From: Chitinivibrio alkaliphilus ACht1
GTDB lineage: Bacteria; Fibrobacterota; Chitinivibrionia; Chitinivibrionales; Chitinivibrionaceae
Assembly (NCBI RefSeq): GCF_000474745.1
Contig: NZ_ASJR01000020.1
Span: 1-37,189, forward strand
Length of the DNA: 37,189 nt
Direction of reading: 5' to 3'
The position numbers were made by a program, and so were the translations under genes. Under the pieces are notes generated by a model. It was not told where the DNA came from. It saw nothing but the letters and a program-made list of their open reading frames with translations, and searched no databases. This document shows positions 15,039 through 22,615 of this stretch, piece by piece (the stretch's first letter is position 1; the number at the start of each line of letters is the position of its first letter).

Positions 15039-15958
15039 ACATCCACGACTCAATTAGTGACTGTATCGGGAAAACGCCCTTGGTCCGTATGCGCTCTTTC
15101 CTCCCCGATGTTACGGCATCGCTCTTTGCAAAACTTGAGTTTTTCAACCCCACGGCGAGTATTAAAGATCGCACAGCGTACGGCATGATTCGTGCTGCTG
15201 AAGAGCGCGGTGAATTAACCCCGGGAGACACAATCGTTGAGCCAACAAGTGGTAACACGGGGGTTTCCCTTGCCATGATTGCTGCTGCACGGGGATATAA
15301 TCTTATTATTACCATGCCGGAATCTATGTCTATTGAGCGTCGACGTCTTATGGCATATCTTGGGGCAGAGGTCGTCCTTACTGATGCTGTTCGGGGTATG
15401 AAGGGAGCCATAGAAAAGGCAGAAGAGCTCTGTGCGGCGGAGAGCCGTTTTTATATGCCGCAGCAATTCAGAAATACGGATAATCCTCATATCCATTATA
15501 CAACAACAGCCCAAGAGATTTGGGATGATACAGACGGTGCTGTTGATGTTGTCGTCATGGGGGTTGGCACGGGAGGAACCATTACCGGTACGGCAGAGCG
15601 GTTAAAAGAGTTAAAACCCTCTCTTCGTGTTGTCGCGGTAGAGCCTGCTTCGTCGGCTGTGTTATCTGGAGAAACTCCCGGTAAACACGGTATTCAGGGA
15701 ATTGGTGCCGGGTTTGTTCCGGCCATTCTCAAGGCCGATCTTATTGATAGTATTGTGAAAGTGACCGATGCTCAGGCCCTTACGGCAGCACGAAAATGTG
15801 CCTCCACTGAGGGTGTTATTGCCGGTATTAGCTCCGGTGCTGCCTTATTTGGTGCTTCTCAAATTGCCAAAAAGAGCGAGAACCGGGGCAAAAACATTGT
15901 GGTCGTACTTCCTGATACGGGGGAGCGATACCTTTCCACAGACCTTTTTGAGCGGTAG
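15035..15958 (+). CDS. cysK: Cysteine synthase (O-acetylserine sulfhydrylase)
   Basis: Makes cysteine from O-acetylserine and sulfide with PLP. The 307-residue product is of normal length. The PLP lysine is Lys44 in NPTASIKDRTA; the substrate loop is EPTSGNTGVSLA; the phosphate-binding glycine loop is GVGTGGTITGTAE; the C-terminal signature SGAALFGA and PDTGERYLST is intact. No serine acetyltransferase is nearby. It is translationally coupled to the Rrf2 regulator and leads directly into a cysteine desulfurase, so the operon both makes cysteine and takes its sulfur. Confidence 0.96.
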   Translation: MNIHDSISDCIGKTPLVRMRSFLPDVTASLFAKLEFFNPTASIKDRTAYGMIRAAEERGELTPGDTIVEPTSGNTGVSLAMIAAARGYNLIITMPESMSIERRRLMAYLGAEVVLTDAVRGMKGAIEKAEELCAAESRFYMPQQFRNTDNPHIHYTTTAQEIWDDTDGAVDVVVMGVGTGGTITGTAERLKELKPSLRVVAVEPASSAVLSGETPGKHGIQGIGAGFVPAILKADLIDSIVKVTDAQALTAARKCASTEGVIAGISSGAALFGASQIAKKSENRGKNIVVVLPDTGERYLSTDLFER

Positions 15959-15981
15959 ATGCTACCGCAAAGGAGACCTTG

Positions 15982-17115
15982 GTGACTTCCTCTGTAATTT
16001 ATCTCGACAGTAATGCCACCACCCCGGTGAAATCTGCTGTTCTTGATGAGATGCTCCTTGTCTTTCAAAATTGCTTCGGAAATCCTTCCGCGCTCTACTC
16101 CTATGGGCAGGAGGCGGCGCAGCGCCTTGCCCATGCCCGCAGGCGTGTGGCGGGGAGTATCGGTGCAGAGATGGATGAGATTGTTTTTACCTCCGGGGGG
16201 ACTGAGTCAAACACCACGGCTCTCTTCGGTCTTTTGGAGCGGTTTCCCCATAAAAAACACATTGTCACCACTGCCGTGGAGCACAGCTCTGTCTATGAGG
16301 CTTGCTGTGTTCTTGAAAAACGCGGCTACGAGGTGACCCGCCTTGGAACCGACTCTGCGGGATTTATCTCTCCGGAAGAGTTTGCACGGGCTTTGCGTGA
16401 AGACACCCTTCTTGCTTCTGTGCTCTATGCCGGCAATGAAACCGGGGCTATTCAGCCCGTGGGTGAATTAGCACGAATGGCCGGTAAGAAGGGGGTCTTT
16501 TTTCATACCGATGCCGTACAGGCCATGGGAAAAATACCCCTTGATGTAAATGATCTTTCCGTGGATCTGCTCTCCCTGTCGGGCCATAAATTCGGTGGTC
16601 CCAAGGGGGCCGGAGCTCTTTTTGTCCGCCGGGGGATTCCCCTTACCCCTCTTTTGTACGGAGGTGGCCAGGAAAATAAGCGCCGCTCCGGTACGGAGAA
16701 TGTTCCCGCCATGGTTGGTTTGGGGGCAGCCTGTGAGCTTGCGCAGGAAAATCTTGGGGAAAATCATAAAAAACTGCAGGAGTTGAAACGCTTTTTCTGC
16801 GAAGCCCTGTCTTCTGCCATCTCCTCCGTGTGCTTTTACAGCGGGCAGGATGAAAGGTATCTCCCCAATACCGTTTATGCCGGTTTTCCCGGTGAGGATC
16901 AGGAGAGTCTGGCCATGGGGCTTGATCTGCAGGGAGTTTGTGTGGCCACGGGGTCTGCCTGCGGAAGTTCACGTCGCGAGGCATCCCGTGTGCTAAAAGC
17001 CATGGGAGTGTCCGGGGCAGAACTTTTCTCCGCCCTGCGTTTCTCCTTTGATACGGGAGTAACAAAAAAGGAGCTCCAGGAGACCGTCCGCGTCCTGGCA
17101 GATATTATTTTATAG
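15982..17115 (+). CDS. Cysteine desulfurase (NifS/IscS type)
   Basis: PLP enzyme that removes sulfur from cysteine as an enzyme persulfide and releases alanine. The 377-residue product has LDSNATTP at the N terminus, His101 (VEHSSV), PLP Lys203 (SGHKFGGPKG), the substrate Arg region (RRSGTEN) and catalytic Cys327 on the mobile loop (TGSACGSSRREAS), which defines group I desulfurases. The GTG start at 15982 has AAAGGAG six bases upstream; a TTG one codon earlier is less well placed. No IscU, SufU or other scaffold is in the window. Placement before nadA matches the nifS-nadA neighbourhood of other bacteria, where the desulfurase feeds the NadA cluster. Confidence 0.95.
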   Translation: MTSSVIYLDSNATTPVKSAVLDEMLLVFQNCFGNPSALYSYGQEAAQRLAHARRRVAGSIGAEMDEIVFTSGGTESNTTALFGLLERFPHKKHIVTTAVEHSSVYEACCVLEKRGYEVTRLGTDSAGFISPEEFARALREDTLLASVLYAGNETGAIQPVGELARMAGKKGVFFHTDAVQAMGKIPLDVNDLSVDLLSLSGHKFGGPKGAGALFVRRGIPLTPLLYGGGQENKRRSGTENVPAMVGLGAACELAQENLGENHKKLQELKRFFCEALSSAISSVCFYSGQDERYLPNTVYAGFPGEDQESLAMGLDLQGVCVATGSACGSSRREASRVLKAMGVSGAELFSALRFSFDTGVTKKELQETVRVLADIIL

Positions 17116-17140
17116 TTGAAACTATATTCATGAGGTAAAC

Positions 17141-18070
17141 ATGGCCGTTGATTATGTGGATACGCTTATTGCGGATATCCGACGATTGAAAAAAGAAAAA
17201 AATGCGATTATATTGGCACATAACTATGTCCTTGGTGATGTGCAGGATGTAGCGGATTTTGTGGGTGATTCCCTGGAATTGAGCAAAAAGGCCCGGCAGG
17301 TGGATGAAGAGGTGATTGTCTTTTGCGGAGTCTCCTTTATGGCGGAGACGGCAAAGATTCTTTCCCCGGAAAAAAAAGTGATTCATCCCGTGACTGCGGC
17401 GGGCTGTCCCATGGCCGATATGGCCGACGCTCCCGCCCTGCGCCGCTTCAAGCAAGACCATCCCGATGCCGTGACAGTCTGTTATGTAAACAGCTCAGCC
17501 AGCCTGAAGGCGGAGGTTGATATCTGCTGTACCTCTTCCAATGCAGAAGAAATCATAGGGTTGATCCCTGAAGATCGGCGGATTATCTTTCTGCCCGATA
17601 AAAATCTTGGCGCCAATGTGGCGCGCGCCACGGGGCGGCAGATGATCCTTTGGGAAGGGTTTTGTCCCACCCACATGCGCCTGCGTCCCGCCATGCTTGA
17701 GCGCAAAAAAGAGGAATTTCCCCATGCCGTGGTTATTGCTCATCCGGAATGCCGTCCTGAAGTGCTGGATCTGGCAGATTACTCCCTCAGTACGGGGGGG
17801 ATGCTCTCCTTTGCCCGCAGCACAGAGGCAAAGCAACTCATTGTGGCAACAGAACTGGGTATTATCCACCGCCTCCAGAAGGAAAATCCGGACAAACAGT
17901 TTATTCCCATATCTGAACAGGCGGTCTGTATGACCATGAAGATGATCGAGCTTGAGGATGTAAAGCGGTCCCTTGAAACCCTTACACCGAAGGTAGAGCT
18001 TGAGCCGGATATTATCACCCAGGCAAAGGCTCCCATTGTACGTATGATTGAACAGCGACTGGATATATAA
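17141..18070 (+). CDS. nadA: Quinolinate synthase A
   Basis: Condenses iminoaspartate with dihydroxyacetone phosphate to quinolinate for NAD synthesis, using an oxygen-sensitive [4Fe-4S] cluster. The 309-residue product has the three-fold repeat core with HNYVLGDVQDVADFVGDS, CGVSFMAETAKIL, and the three cluster cysteines Cys89 (AAGCPMADM), Cys175 (WEGFCPTHM) and Cys263. The last lies in CMTMK, where most relatives have CPNMK. No nadB (aspartate oxidase) or nadC is in the window; the iminoaspartate source may be encoded elsewhere, or may be an aspartate dehydrogenase suited to anaerobic life. The stop shares its last base with the bioB ATG. Confidence 0.96.
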   Translation: MAVDYVDTLIADIRRLKKEKNAIILAHNYVLGDVQDVADFVGDSLELSKKARQVDEEVIVFCGVSFMAETAKILSPEKKVIHPVTAAGCPMADMADAPALRRFKQDHPDAVTVCYVNSSASLKAEVDICCTSSNAEEIIGLIPEDRRIIFLPDKNLGANVARATGRQMILWEGFCPTHMRLRPAMLERKKEEFPHAVVIAHPECRPEVLDLADYSLSTGGMLSFARSTEAKQLIVATELGIIHRLQKENPDKQFIPISEQAVCMTMKMIELEDVKRSLETLTPKVELEPDIITQAKAPIVRMIEQRLDI

Positions 18071-19029
18071 TGACACAGGGAATCAGTGTAGCAGAGGCAC
18101 GGGAATATATGCAGCTGCCCCATGGGCAGGTTTTTGACCTGATCTCGCAGGCCCGCCGGGTGCGTGAGGAGTATTTGGGGTGTGAGGTATCCCTGTGCTC
18201 CATAGTAAATGCCAAGAGCGGCAACTGCCGGGAAGACTGCTCCTTTTGTCCTCAGTCGGTACATGCAGAGGCATCGGTGGAAACCTACCCCCTCATGGAT
18301 AAAAAGGATATTCTCGCTGCTGCCAAGCGTGCAGAGCTTCAAAATGCTCATAACATGGGTATTGTCACCTCGGGAAGAAAAATCTCCCCCCGTGAAATGG
18401 AGGATGTCCAGCGGGCCGTGGAGATGGTTGGCAAAGAGACATCCCTTGGAGCCTGTGCGTCCCTGGGGCTGGTGGATACCTTCTTTATGGAGGAATTGAA
18501 AGCGGCAGGTTTGCAGGCCATACACCACAATCTTGAAAGCTCACGCAGCTTCTATGAACAAATCTGTACCACCCGTACATACGATGAGAATCTTCGGGTA
18601 TTGCACCATGCAAAAGATGCGGGGTTGCGGGTGTGTTCCGGTGGCCTTTTTGGTCTGGGAGAAAGCAATGATCAGCGGGTGGAGCTCTTTGATGAGTTGC
18701 GCCGGGTGGAAGTGGATTCAGTCCCCATTAATTTCCTTCATCCCCGGGAGGGAACCCGGGCTGCCTCCTCTGCAAAAAAAATTACCCCCCTTGCGGGATT
18801 AAAAATTATTGCCGTGGCACGGCTCATGATGCCCCGCACCCAGATTCGCATTGCCGGAGGACGGGAGTATACCCTGCGGGATATGCAGTCCTGGATTTTT
18901 GCAGCCGGTGCAAACGCCCTCATGGTGGGAAATTATCTTACCACGGCAGGCAGAAGTATCGAAGATGACCTGCAGATGATTGCTGATGCGGGAATGATTG
19001 TTTCCGAAACGGGTGGATGCGGTGCCTGA
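18070..19029 (+). CDS. bioB: Biotin synthase with variant auxiliary-cluster ligands
   Basis: Radical SAM enzyme that inserts sulfur into dethiobiotin. The 319-residue product carries the CX3CX2C motif (Cys53, Cys57, Cys60; GNCREDCSFC), SGGLFGLGES, HHNLESS and TTRTY as in other BioB proteins. Of the four ligands of the sulfur-donating [2Fe-2S] cluster in E. coli (Cys97, Cys128, Cys188, Arg260), the second, third and fourth have clear equivalents (GACASLG, RVCSGG, QIRIAGGRE). The first aligns with Gly97 in MGIVTSGR. An extra cysteine lies at residue 43 (SLCSIV). This suggests an alternative auxiliary cluster. No other biotin gene is in the window. It overlaps nadA by one base and mnmA by eight. 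Confidence 0.95.
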   Translation: MTQGISVAEAREYMQLPHGQVFDLISQARRVREEYLGCEVSLCSIVNAKSGNCREDCSFCPQSVHAEASVETYPLMDKKDILAAAKRAELQNAHNMGIVTSGRKISPREMEDVQRAVEMVGKETSLGACASLGLVDTFFMEELKAAGLQAIHHNLESSRSFYEQICTTRTYDENLRVLHHAKDAGLRVCSGGLFGLGESNDQRVELFDELRRVEVDSVPINFLHPREGTRAASSAKKITPLAGLKIIAVARLMMPRTQIRIAGGREYTLRDMQSWIFAAGANALMVGNYLTTAGRSIEDDLQMIADAGMIVSETGGCGA

Positions 19030-20101
19030 AAAACGCCTTGTTGCCGCCATGAGCGGCGGGGTGGATTCCTCCGTTGCGGCAGCCCTCTATGCAGAGCAGG
19101 GCTATGAGGTAATTGGTATCACCCTCAAAATGAAAAATTGTGATAACAGTCGTGAAAAAACAAAGGCGTGCTGTGGCCTTGATGACAATATTCATGCCCG
19201 CCTTGCGGCGGAGAAGCTTGGCATAAAACACTATTTCCTTGATCTTCGTCATATTTTTGAGGAATCCGTATTGCGGTACGCCTGGGAGGAGTATTCCCGG
19301 GGGCATACCCCAAATCCCTGCGTAATGTGCAATGAGCATCTCAAATTCGGCGCTTTGATAGATTATGCGGATAAACTCAATGCGGATGGAGTTATTACGG
19401 GACATTATGCCCGAATTACTACTGATGAATCGGGAAGCCCCGCCCTGTTAAACGGTGTTGATGACACGAAAAATCAGACCTATTTTCTTGCAACTCTTAC
19501 CCGAAAACAGCTGGAGAAATCCTGCATGCCCCTGGGGGAGTATACCAAGGATATGGTGCGTGAGATGGCACGGAAGCGGGGGCTGGAAAATGCGGAAAAA
19601 ACAGAGAGTCAGGATGCCTGTTTTGGCTATCGGGGGGAAGCCTTTGCCGAAACCCTGGGGCGATATTTTGATGCTTCCTTTCACGGGGGTGAGATGGTGG
19701 ATGAAACGGGGCGGTTTCTCAGGCATCACGAGGGGATTCAACGCTATACTATTGGACAGCGCAAAGGCCTTGGAGTGGCCCTGGGAAAGCCCGCCTATGT
19801 CTCTTCCATTGATCCCGCCACGGGGCGGATTCGTGTTACCACACGGCAGGACGATCTCCTCTCACCGGCCCTGCAGGCAGAGTCTATGAACTGGCTGGTA
19901 GATATGCCCCATGAATTTTCCTGTTATGCACAGATCAGATACAATCAAACCCCCGTACCGGTGCAGGTGGTACGCAGGGGTGATAACGGGGTACGCGTTG
20001 TTTTTGAAGAGCCCGTCCGTGCTGCAACGGCGGGGCAACTCCTTGCATTGTACGAAAAGGATCGTCTCCTTGGGGGAGGATGGATTTGCCATGTTGAATA
20101 A
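19022..20101 (+). CDS. mnmA: tRNA-specific 2-thiouridylase MnmA
   Basis: Adenylates and thiolates U34 of certain tRNAs using sulfur relayed from a cysteine desulfurase. About 359 residues. The PP-loop is MSGGVDSSVAA at 10-20; the tRNA/ATP motifs TGHYAR and TIGQRKGLG are present. Cysteines are arranged as CxxC (Cys100, Cys103; TPNPCVMCN) plus Cys200 (ESQDACF), where E. coli has Asp-x-x-Cys and Cys. Three cysteines at these places resemble thiolases that hold a [4Fe-4S] cluster. I chose the GTG at 19022, which overlaps the end of bioB by eight bases and gives the family-typical short N terminus; the open frame extends further into bioB. Confidence 0.94.
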   Translation: MPEKRLVAAMSGGVDSSVAAALYAEQGYEVIGITLKMKNCDNSREKTKACCGLDDNIHARLAAEKLGIKHYFLDLRHIFEESVLRYAWEEYSRGHTPNPCVMCNEHLKFGALIDYADKLNADGVITGHYARITTDESGSPALLNGVDDTKNQTYFLATLTRKQLEKSCMPLGEYTKDMVREMARKRGLENAEKTESQDACFGYRGEAFAETLGRYFDASFHGGEMVDETGRFLRHHEGIQRYTIGQRKGLGVALGKPAYVSSIDPATGRIRVTTRQDDLLSPALQAESMNWLVDMPHEFSCYAQIRYNQTPVPVQVVRRGDNGVRVVFEEPVRAATAGQLLALYEKDRLLGGGWICHVE

Positions 20102-21209
20102 GAATGCCGCCCTCTTTGAAAAAATAGATCGGGGAGAGGAACTTACCCTCGCAGATCTTACGACATTGTTACATATGCAGGAGCCGGAAGAGCTGCATCG
20201 TCTTTTTTCCGCCGCCTACGAAGTAAAAAAGCGACACGTGGGAACAACTGTCTACTACCGGGGTATTATTGAAGCGGGAAATATCTGTGTAAAGGATTGC
20301 TACTACTGCGGGATCCGCCGATCAAACAGTGGGGTGGAGCGGTTTTTAATGGATCCTGAGGAGATTGTTCGTGAGGCCCTGTGGTGTTATGAAAATCACT
20401 ACGGTTCCCTGGTGATCCAAAGCGGCGAACGGCAGGATGGAGCCTTTACCGACATGATTACCGGGGTGATTCGGCGCATTCGTGCCGCTACGGAGGGAAA
20501 ACTGGGTATCACCCTCTCACTGGGAGAACAATCACGCCGGGTGTATGATGAGTGGTTTCAGGCGGGGGCCCATCGCTATCTTCTCCGTATTGAGACCTCA
20601 AATCCTGCGCTGTATACAGAACTTCACCCCGGGGATCATAGTTTTTCCACCCGCCTCGCGGCACTTCGTTTTCTGCAGGAGGCAGGCTATCAGGTGGGGA
20701 CAGGGGTGATGATGGGTCTGCCGGGACAAACCATGGAAGATCTTGCCCGCGATATATTGTTTTTACGTGATTTTGATATTGATATGGTGGGAATGGGTCC
20801 CTATATTCCCCATAAGGATACCCCTCTCGGGGCAGAATGCACTGGTCTCAGGGAGGATGAAAAAAAGGAACTTCTTCTCCTTGCAAAGAAGATGATTGCC
20901 CTGGTGCGCATTGTTTTAAATGATGTGAATATTGCCGCTACTACAGCCCTGCAGGCCCTGAAACACGATGGTCGAGAGGAAGGGCTTTTGGCAGGTGCCA
21001 ATATTATTATGCCCAATGTTACCAAAACAGACTATCGCCCCCACTATCAGCTTTATGAAAATAAACCCTGTATTGATGAAAATTCCACCATGTGCAGGGG
21101 CTGTCTGGAGGGTCGTATCGGCCGTATTGGTGAGACCATCGGCTATGATGAGTGGGGTGATTCCCCCCATTTTTTCCGTCGAAGCGGCCGTGTTTCCACA
21201 CATACATGA
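20091..21209 (+). CDS. hydE: [FeFe]-hydrogenase maturation radical SAM enzyme HydE
   Basis: HydE works with HydG and HydF to assemble the diiron subcluster of [FeFe] hydrogenase. The 372-residue product has the radical SAM motif Cys66-x3-Cys70-x2-Cys73 (NICVKDCYYCGIRR) and HydE-specific segments: RGIIEAGN, VIQSGERQD, TLSLGEQ, YLLRIETSNP, GLPGQT and MVGMGPYIPHKDTPLG. The optional second cluster motif C-x7-C-x2-C is also intact (KPCIDENSTMCRGC). HydF, HydG and hydrogenase subunits are not in the window. ATG at 20091 overlaps mnmA by 11 bases and follows a GGGGGAGG stretch at slightly long distance. PylB and BioB relatives were considered; the motifs fit HydE clearly better. Confidence 0.93.
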   Translation: MLNKNAALFEKIDRGEELTLADLTTLLHMQEPEELHRLFSAAYEVKKRHVGTTVYYRGIIEAGNICVKDCYYCGIRRSNSGVERFLMDPEEIVREALWCYENHYGSLVIQSGERQDGAFTDMITGVIRRIRAATEGKLGITLSLGEQSRRVYDEWFQAGAHRYLLRIETSNPALYTELHPGDHSFSTRLAALRFLQEAGYQVGTGVMMGLPGQTMEDLARDILFLRDFDIDMVGMGPYIPHKDTPLGAECTGLREDEKKELLLLAKKMIALVRIVLNDVNIAATTALQALKHDGREEGLLAGANIIMPNVTKTDYRPHYQLYENKPCIDENSTMCRGCLEGRIGRIGETIGYDEWGDSPHFFRRSGRVSTHT

Positions 21210-22104
21210 GATTCTTTCCTCCTACGACAAAGGGGTGGAAAAAATACTTCCGTCGCCTCTCTACGGGAGTCCCGAACGATCCCGTGCGCGATGCCTCTTT
21301 GAAACACCCCGGGGCAGTCGCTATATCCTTGAAGAGATCTCGCCGGAACAGGTTCAGCCCAGAAAAGAGATCTCCCAATGGCTTTTCCTCCTGAAAAACT
21401 CCCTCCCTGTGGCAGCCTATGAACAAAACAGGGACGGTGATTTTGTAACCTGCCATGGAAACAAATACTACCAGCTCCAGCCCTATATCCGCGCCCATGG
21501 CTGTAATCAGGCTACGTATTTTCACGATGCCTGGCGGGGGGAGAGTATGGCGGAGTATTGTATCTTTCTGAAAAAAGAGGGAACTAAGCTTCCGAAGGCT
21601 TCGGCAAACCGCCGCTTTCTTCCGGAATATATTGAAAATCTGTGTAAAACCCTGGCAGTTCACCGTCCCCAATTGTTGCGGGATATTACCCCGGTGTATC
21701 GCTTTGTGGCACGGCAGTATGATATTTTTTCTCAGCTTCCACAGGTGTTTTGTCACGGAGATTTTCATCCTGCAAACATCCTCTGGGGAAAAAGAACCAT
21801 TGCCGGAGTGATTGACTGGGAGTTTTCCGGCTTTGATTTTATTCTCTATGACGCGGCTCTTGCCTTTGGATGTATTGCCTCTGAGGGACCCGATGCCGCC
21901 GGAGGTGCAACGGCAGATGCCTTTTGCCGGACTCTTTTTTCAGACCCTGCATATAAAAAATATGCGGATTATTTTCCCTTGGCAGTGATAGCTTTGCGGT
22001 TTCCCTGGCTTTCGGAATGGCTGCGCAAAGAGGATGAAGAGATGGTGGAGTTTGAAGGGGAGTATCTGTATTTTCTTGCAGACTATTTTAAGATATCCTT
22101 GTAG
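21190..22104 (+). CDS. APH-fold small-molecule kinase, substrate unknown
   Basis: About 304 residues in the aminoglycoside phosphotransferase / choline kinase fold. The catalytic loop is FCHGDFHPANIL and the metal-binding motif is GVIDWEFSGFD, both intact, so it should be an active kinase. The N-lobe is less conserved. Starts are uncertain: the in-frame GTG at 21190 would overlap hydE by 20 bases and lacks a good ribosome-binding site; the frame is open well into hydE. Relatives include homoserine kinase II, methylthioribose kinase, CotS and antibiotic kinases; nothing shows which. Its place at the end of the sulfur operon suggests a metabolic substrate rather than resistance. Confidence 0.82.
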   Translation: MFPHIHEILSSYDKGVEKILPSPLYGSPERSRARCLFETPRGSRYILEEISPEQVQPRKEISQWLFLLKNSLPVAAYEQNRDGDFVTCHGNKYYQLQPYIRAHGCNQATYFHDAWRGESMAEYCIFLKKEGTKLPKASANRRFLPEYIENLCKTLAVHRPQLLRDITPVYRFVARQYDIFSQLPQVFCHGDFHPANILWGKRTIAGVIDWEFSGFDFILYDAALAFGCIASEGPDAAGGATADAFCRTLFSDPAYKKYADYFPLAVIALRFPWLSEWLRKEDEEMVEFEGEYLYFLADYFKISL

Positions 22105-22124
22105 TGCCTATGGAGCGCTAAGGG

Positions 22125-22439
22125 CTACCCGTCAAAGCCAAGATCTTTGATAAGACGATCTGCTAATTTATCAGCAAATTCTGAGGTGTTATAATACCCC
22201 TTTTCTATCTTGTTTTGCACATCCTGTATACGGTCCTGACGAACCTCAGGTTCTATGGAAACCCGTGCAGCAAGCTGCTTTGCTTGTCCTTGAGCAGGAG
22301 TCTTCGTGCCGCTGAATGTGGCAGAATCTTTTTGAGGAGCCTTGGTTTCTTTGGAGGCAGTGTCCCGGTTCTTTCGATTTGTCCGATCGATTTTGCGAAA
22401 CTCTGCTCCCATCATATTATTAATCGATTCCAGTCTCAT
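22125..22439 (-). CDS. flgM: Anti-sigma-28 factor FlgM
   Basis: A 104-residue mostly disordered protein, rich in Lys, Thr and Gln, with the conserved C-terminal FlgM helices (RQDRIQDVQNKIEKGYYNTS, then ADKLADRLIKDLG). FlgM holds sigma-28 inactive until it is exported by the finished hook-basal body, which then frees late genes such as flagellins. The start has a perfect AAAGGAGGTG. It is a solitary gene pointing at the end of the sulfur operon, 20 kb from the flagellins, not in a flgN or flgK group. The N-terminal opening MRLESINNMMG differs from the enterobacterial form, so identification rests on the C-terminal motif. Confidence 0.88.
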   Translation of the reverse strand: MRLESINNMMGAEFRKIDRTNRKNRDTASKETKAPQKDSATFSGTKTPAQGQAKQLAARVSIEPEVRQDRIQDVQNKIEKGYYNTSEFADKLADRLIKDLGFDG

Positions 22440-22486
22440 AGCACCACCTCCTTTCTTTGTTCAGGTCGCACTACGCTGTATTATGT

Positions 22487-22513
22487 ATATCGACCAATCG
22501 CGGCGAATCTGAA
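22487..22513 (-). promoter_or_regulatory. Weak sigma-28-like promoter of flgM
   Basis: On the minus strand TTCAGATT, 11 bases, GTCGATAT partly match both sigma-28 boxes with exact spacing. This would put the anti-sigma factor under its own target, a common arrangement. The -35 box match is poor (5 of 8). Confidence 0.35.
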
Positions 22514-22615
22514 GGAAAAAAATAGTTTTTTTCATTTTTCTCTGCAGTATACGAAGCCCATTTTAATAAGCCCGTTGTATGTATGCTCTTATGAACATGA
22601 ATAGGAAGATCAGGC

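Noticed and set aside
17495-18076. Long open frame opposite nadA (about 190 codons)
   Set aside because: It lies wholly antisense to nadA with no ribosome-binding site or family similarity; it reflects the codon bias of the real gene.
17779-18528. About 250-codon frame opposite nadA and bioB
   Set aside because: It spans two well-identified genes on the other strand and has no recognisable domain.
21019-21768. About 250-codon frame opposite hydE and the kinase
   Set aside because: Antisense shadow across two motif-supported genes; low-complexity, no start signal.
21190-22104. Aminoglycoside resistance gene
   Set aside because: Only the general APH-fold motifs are present, and the gene is embedded in a metabolic operon; nothing points to an antibiotic substrate.
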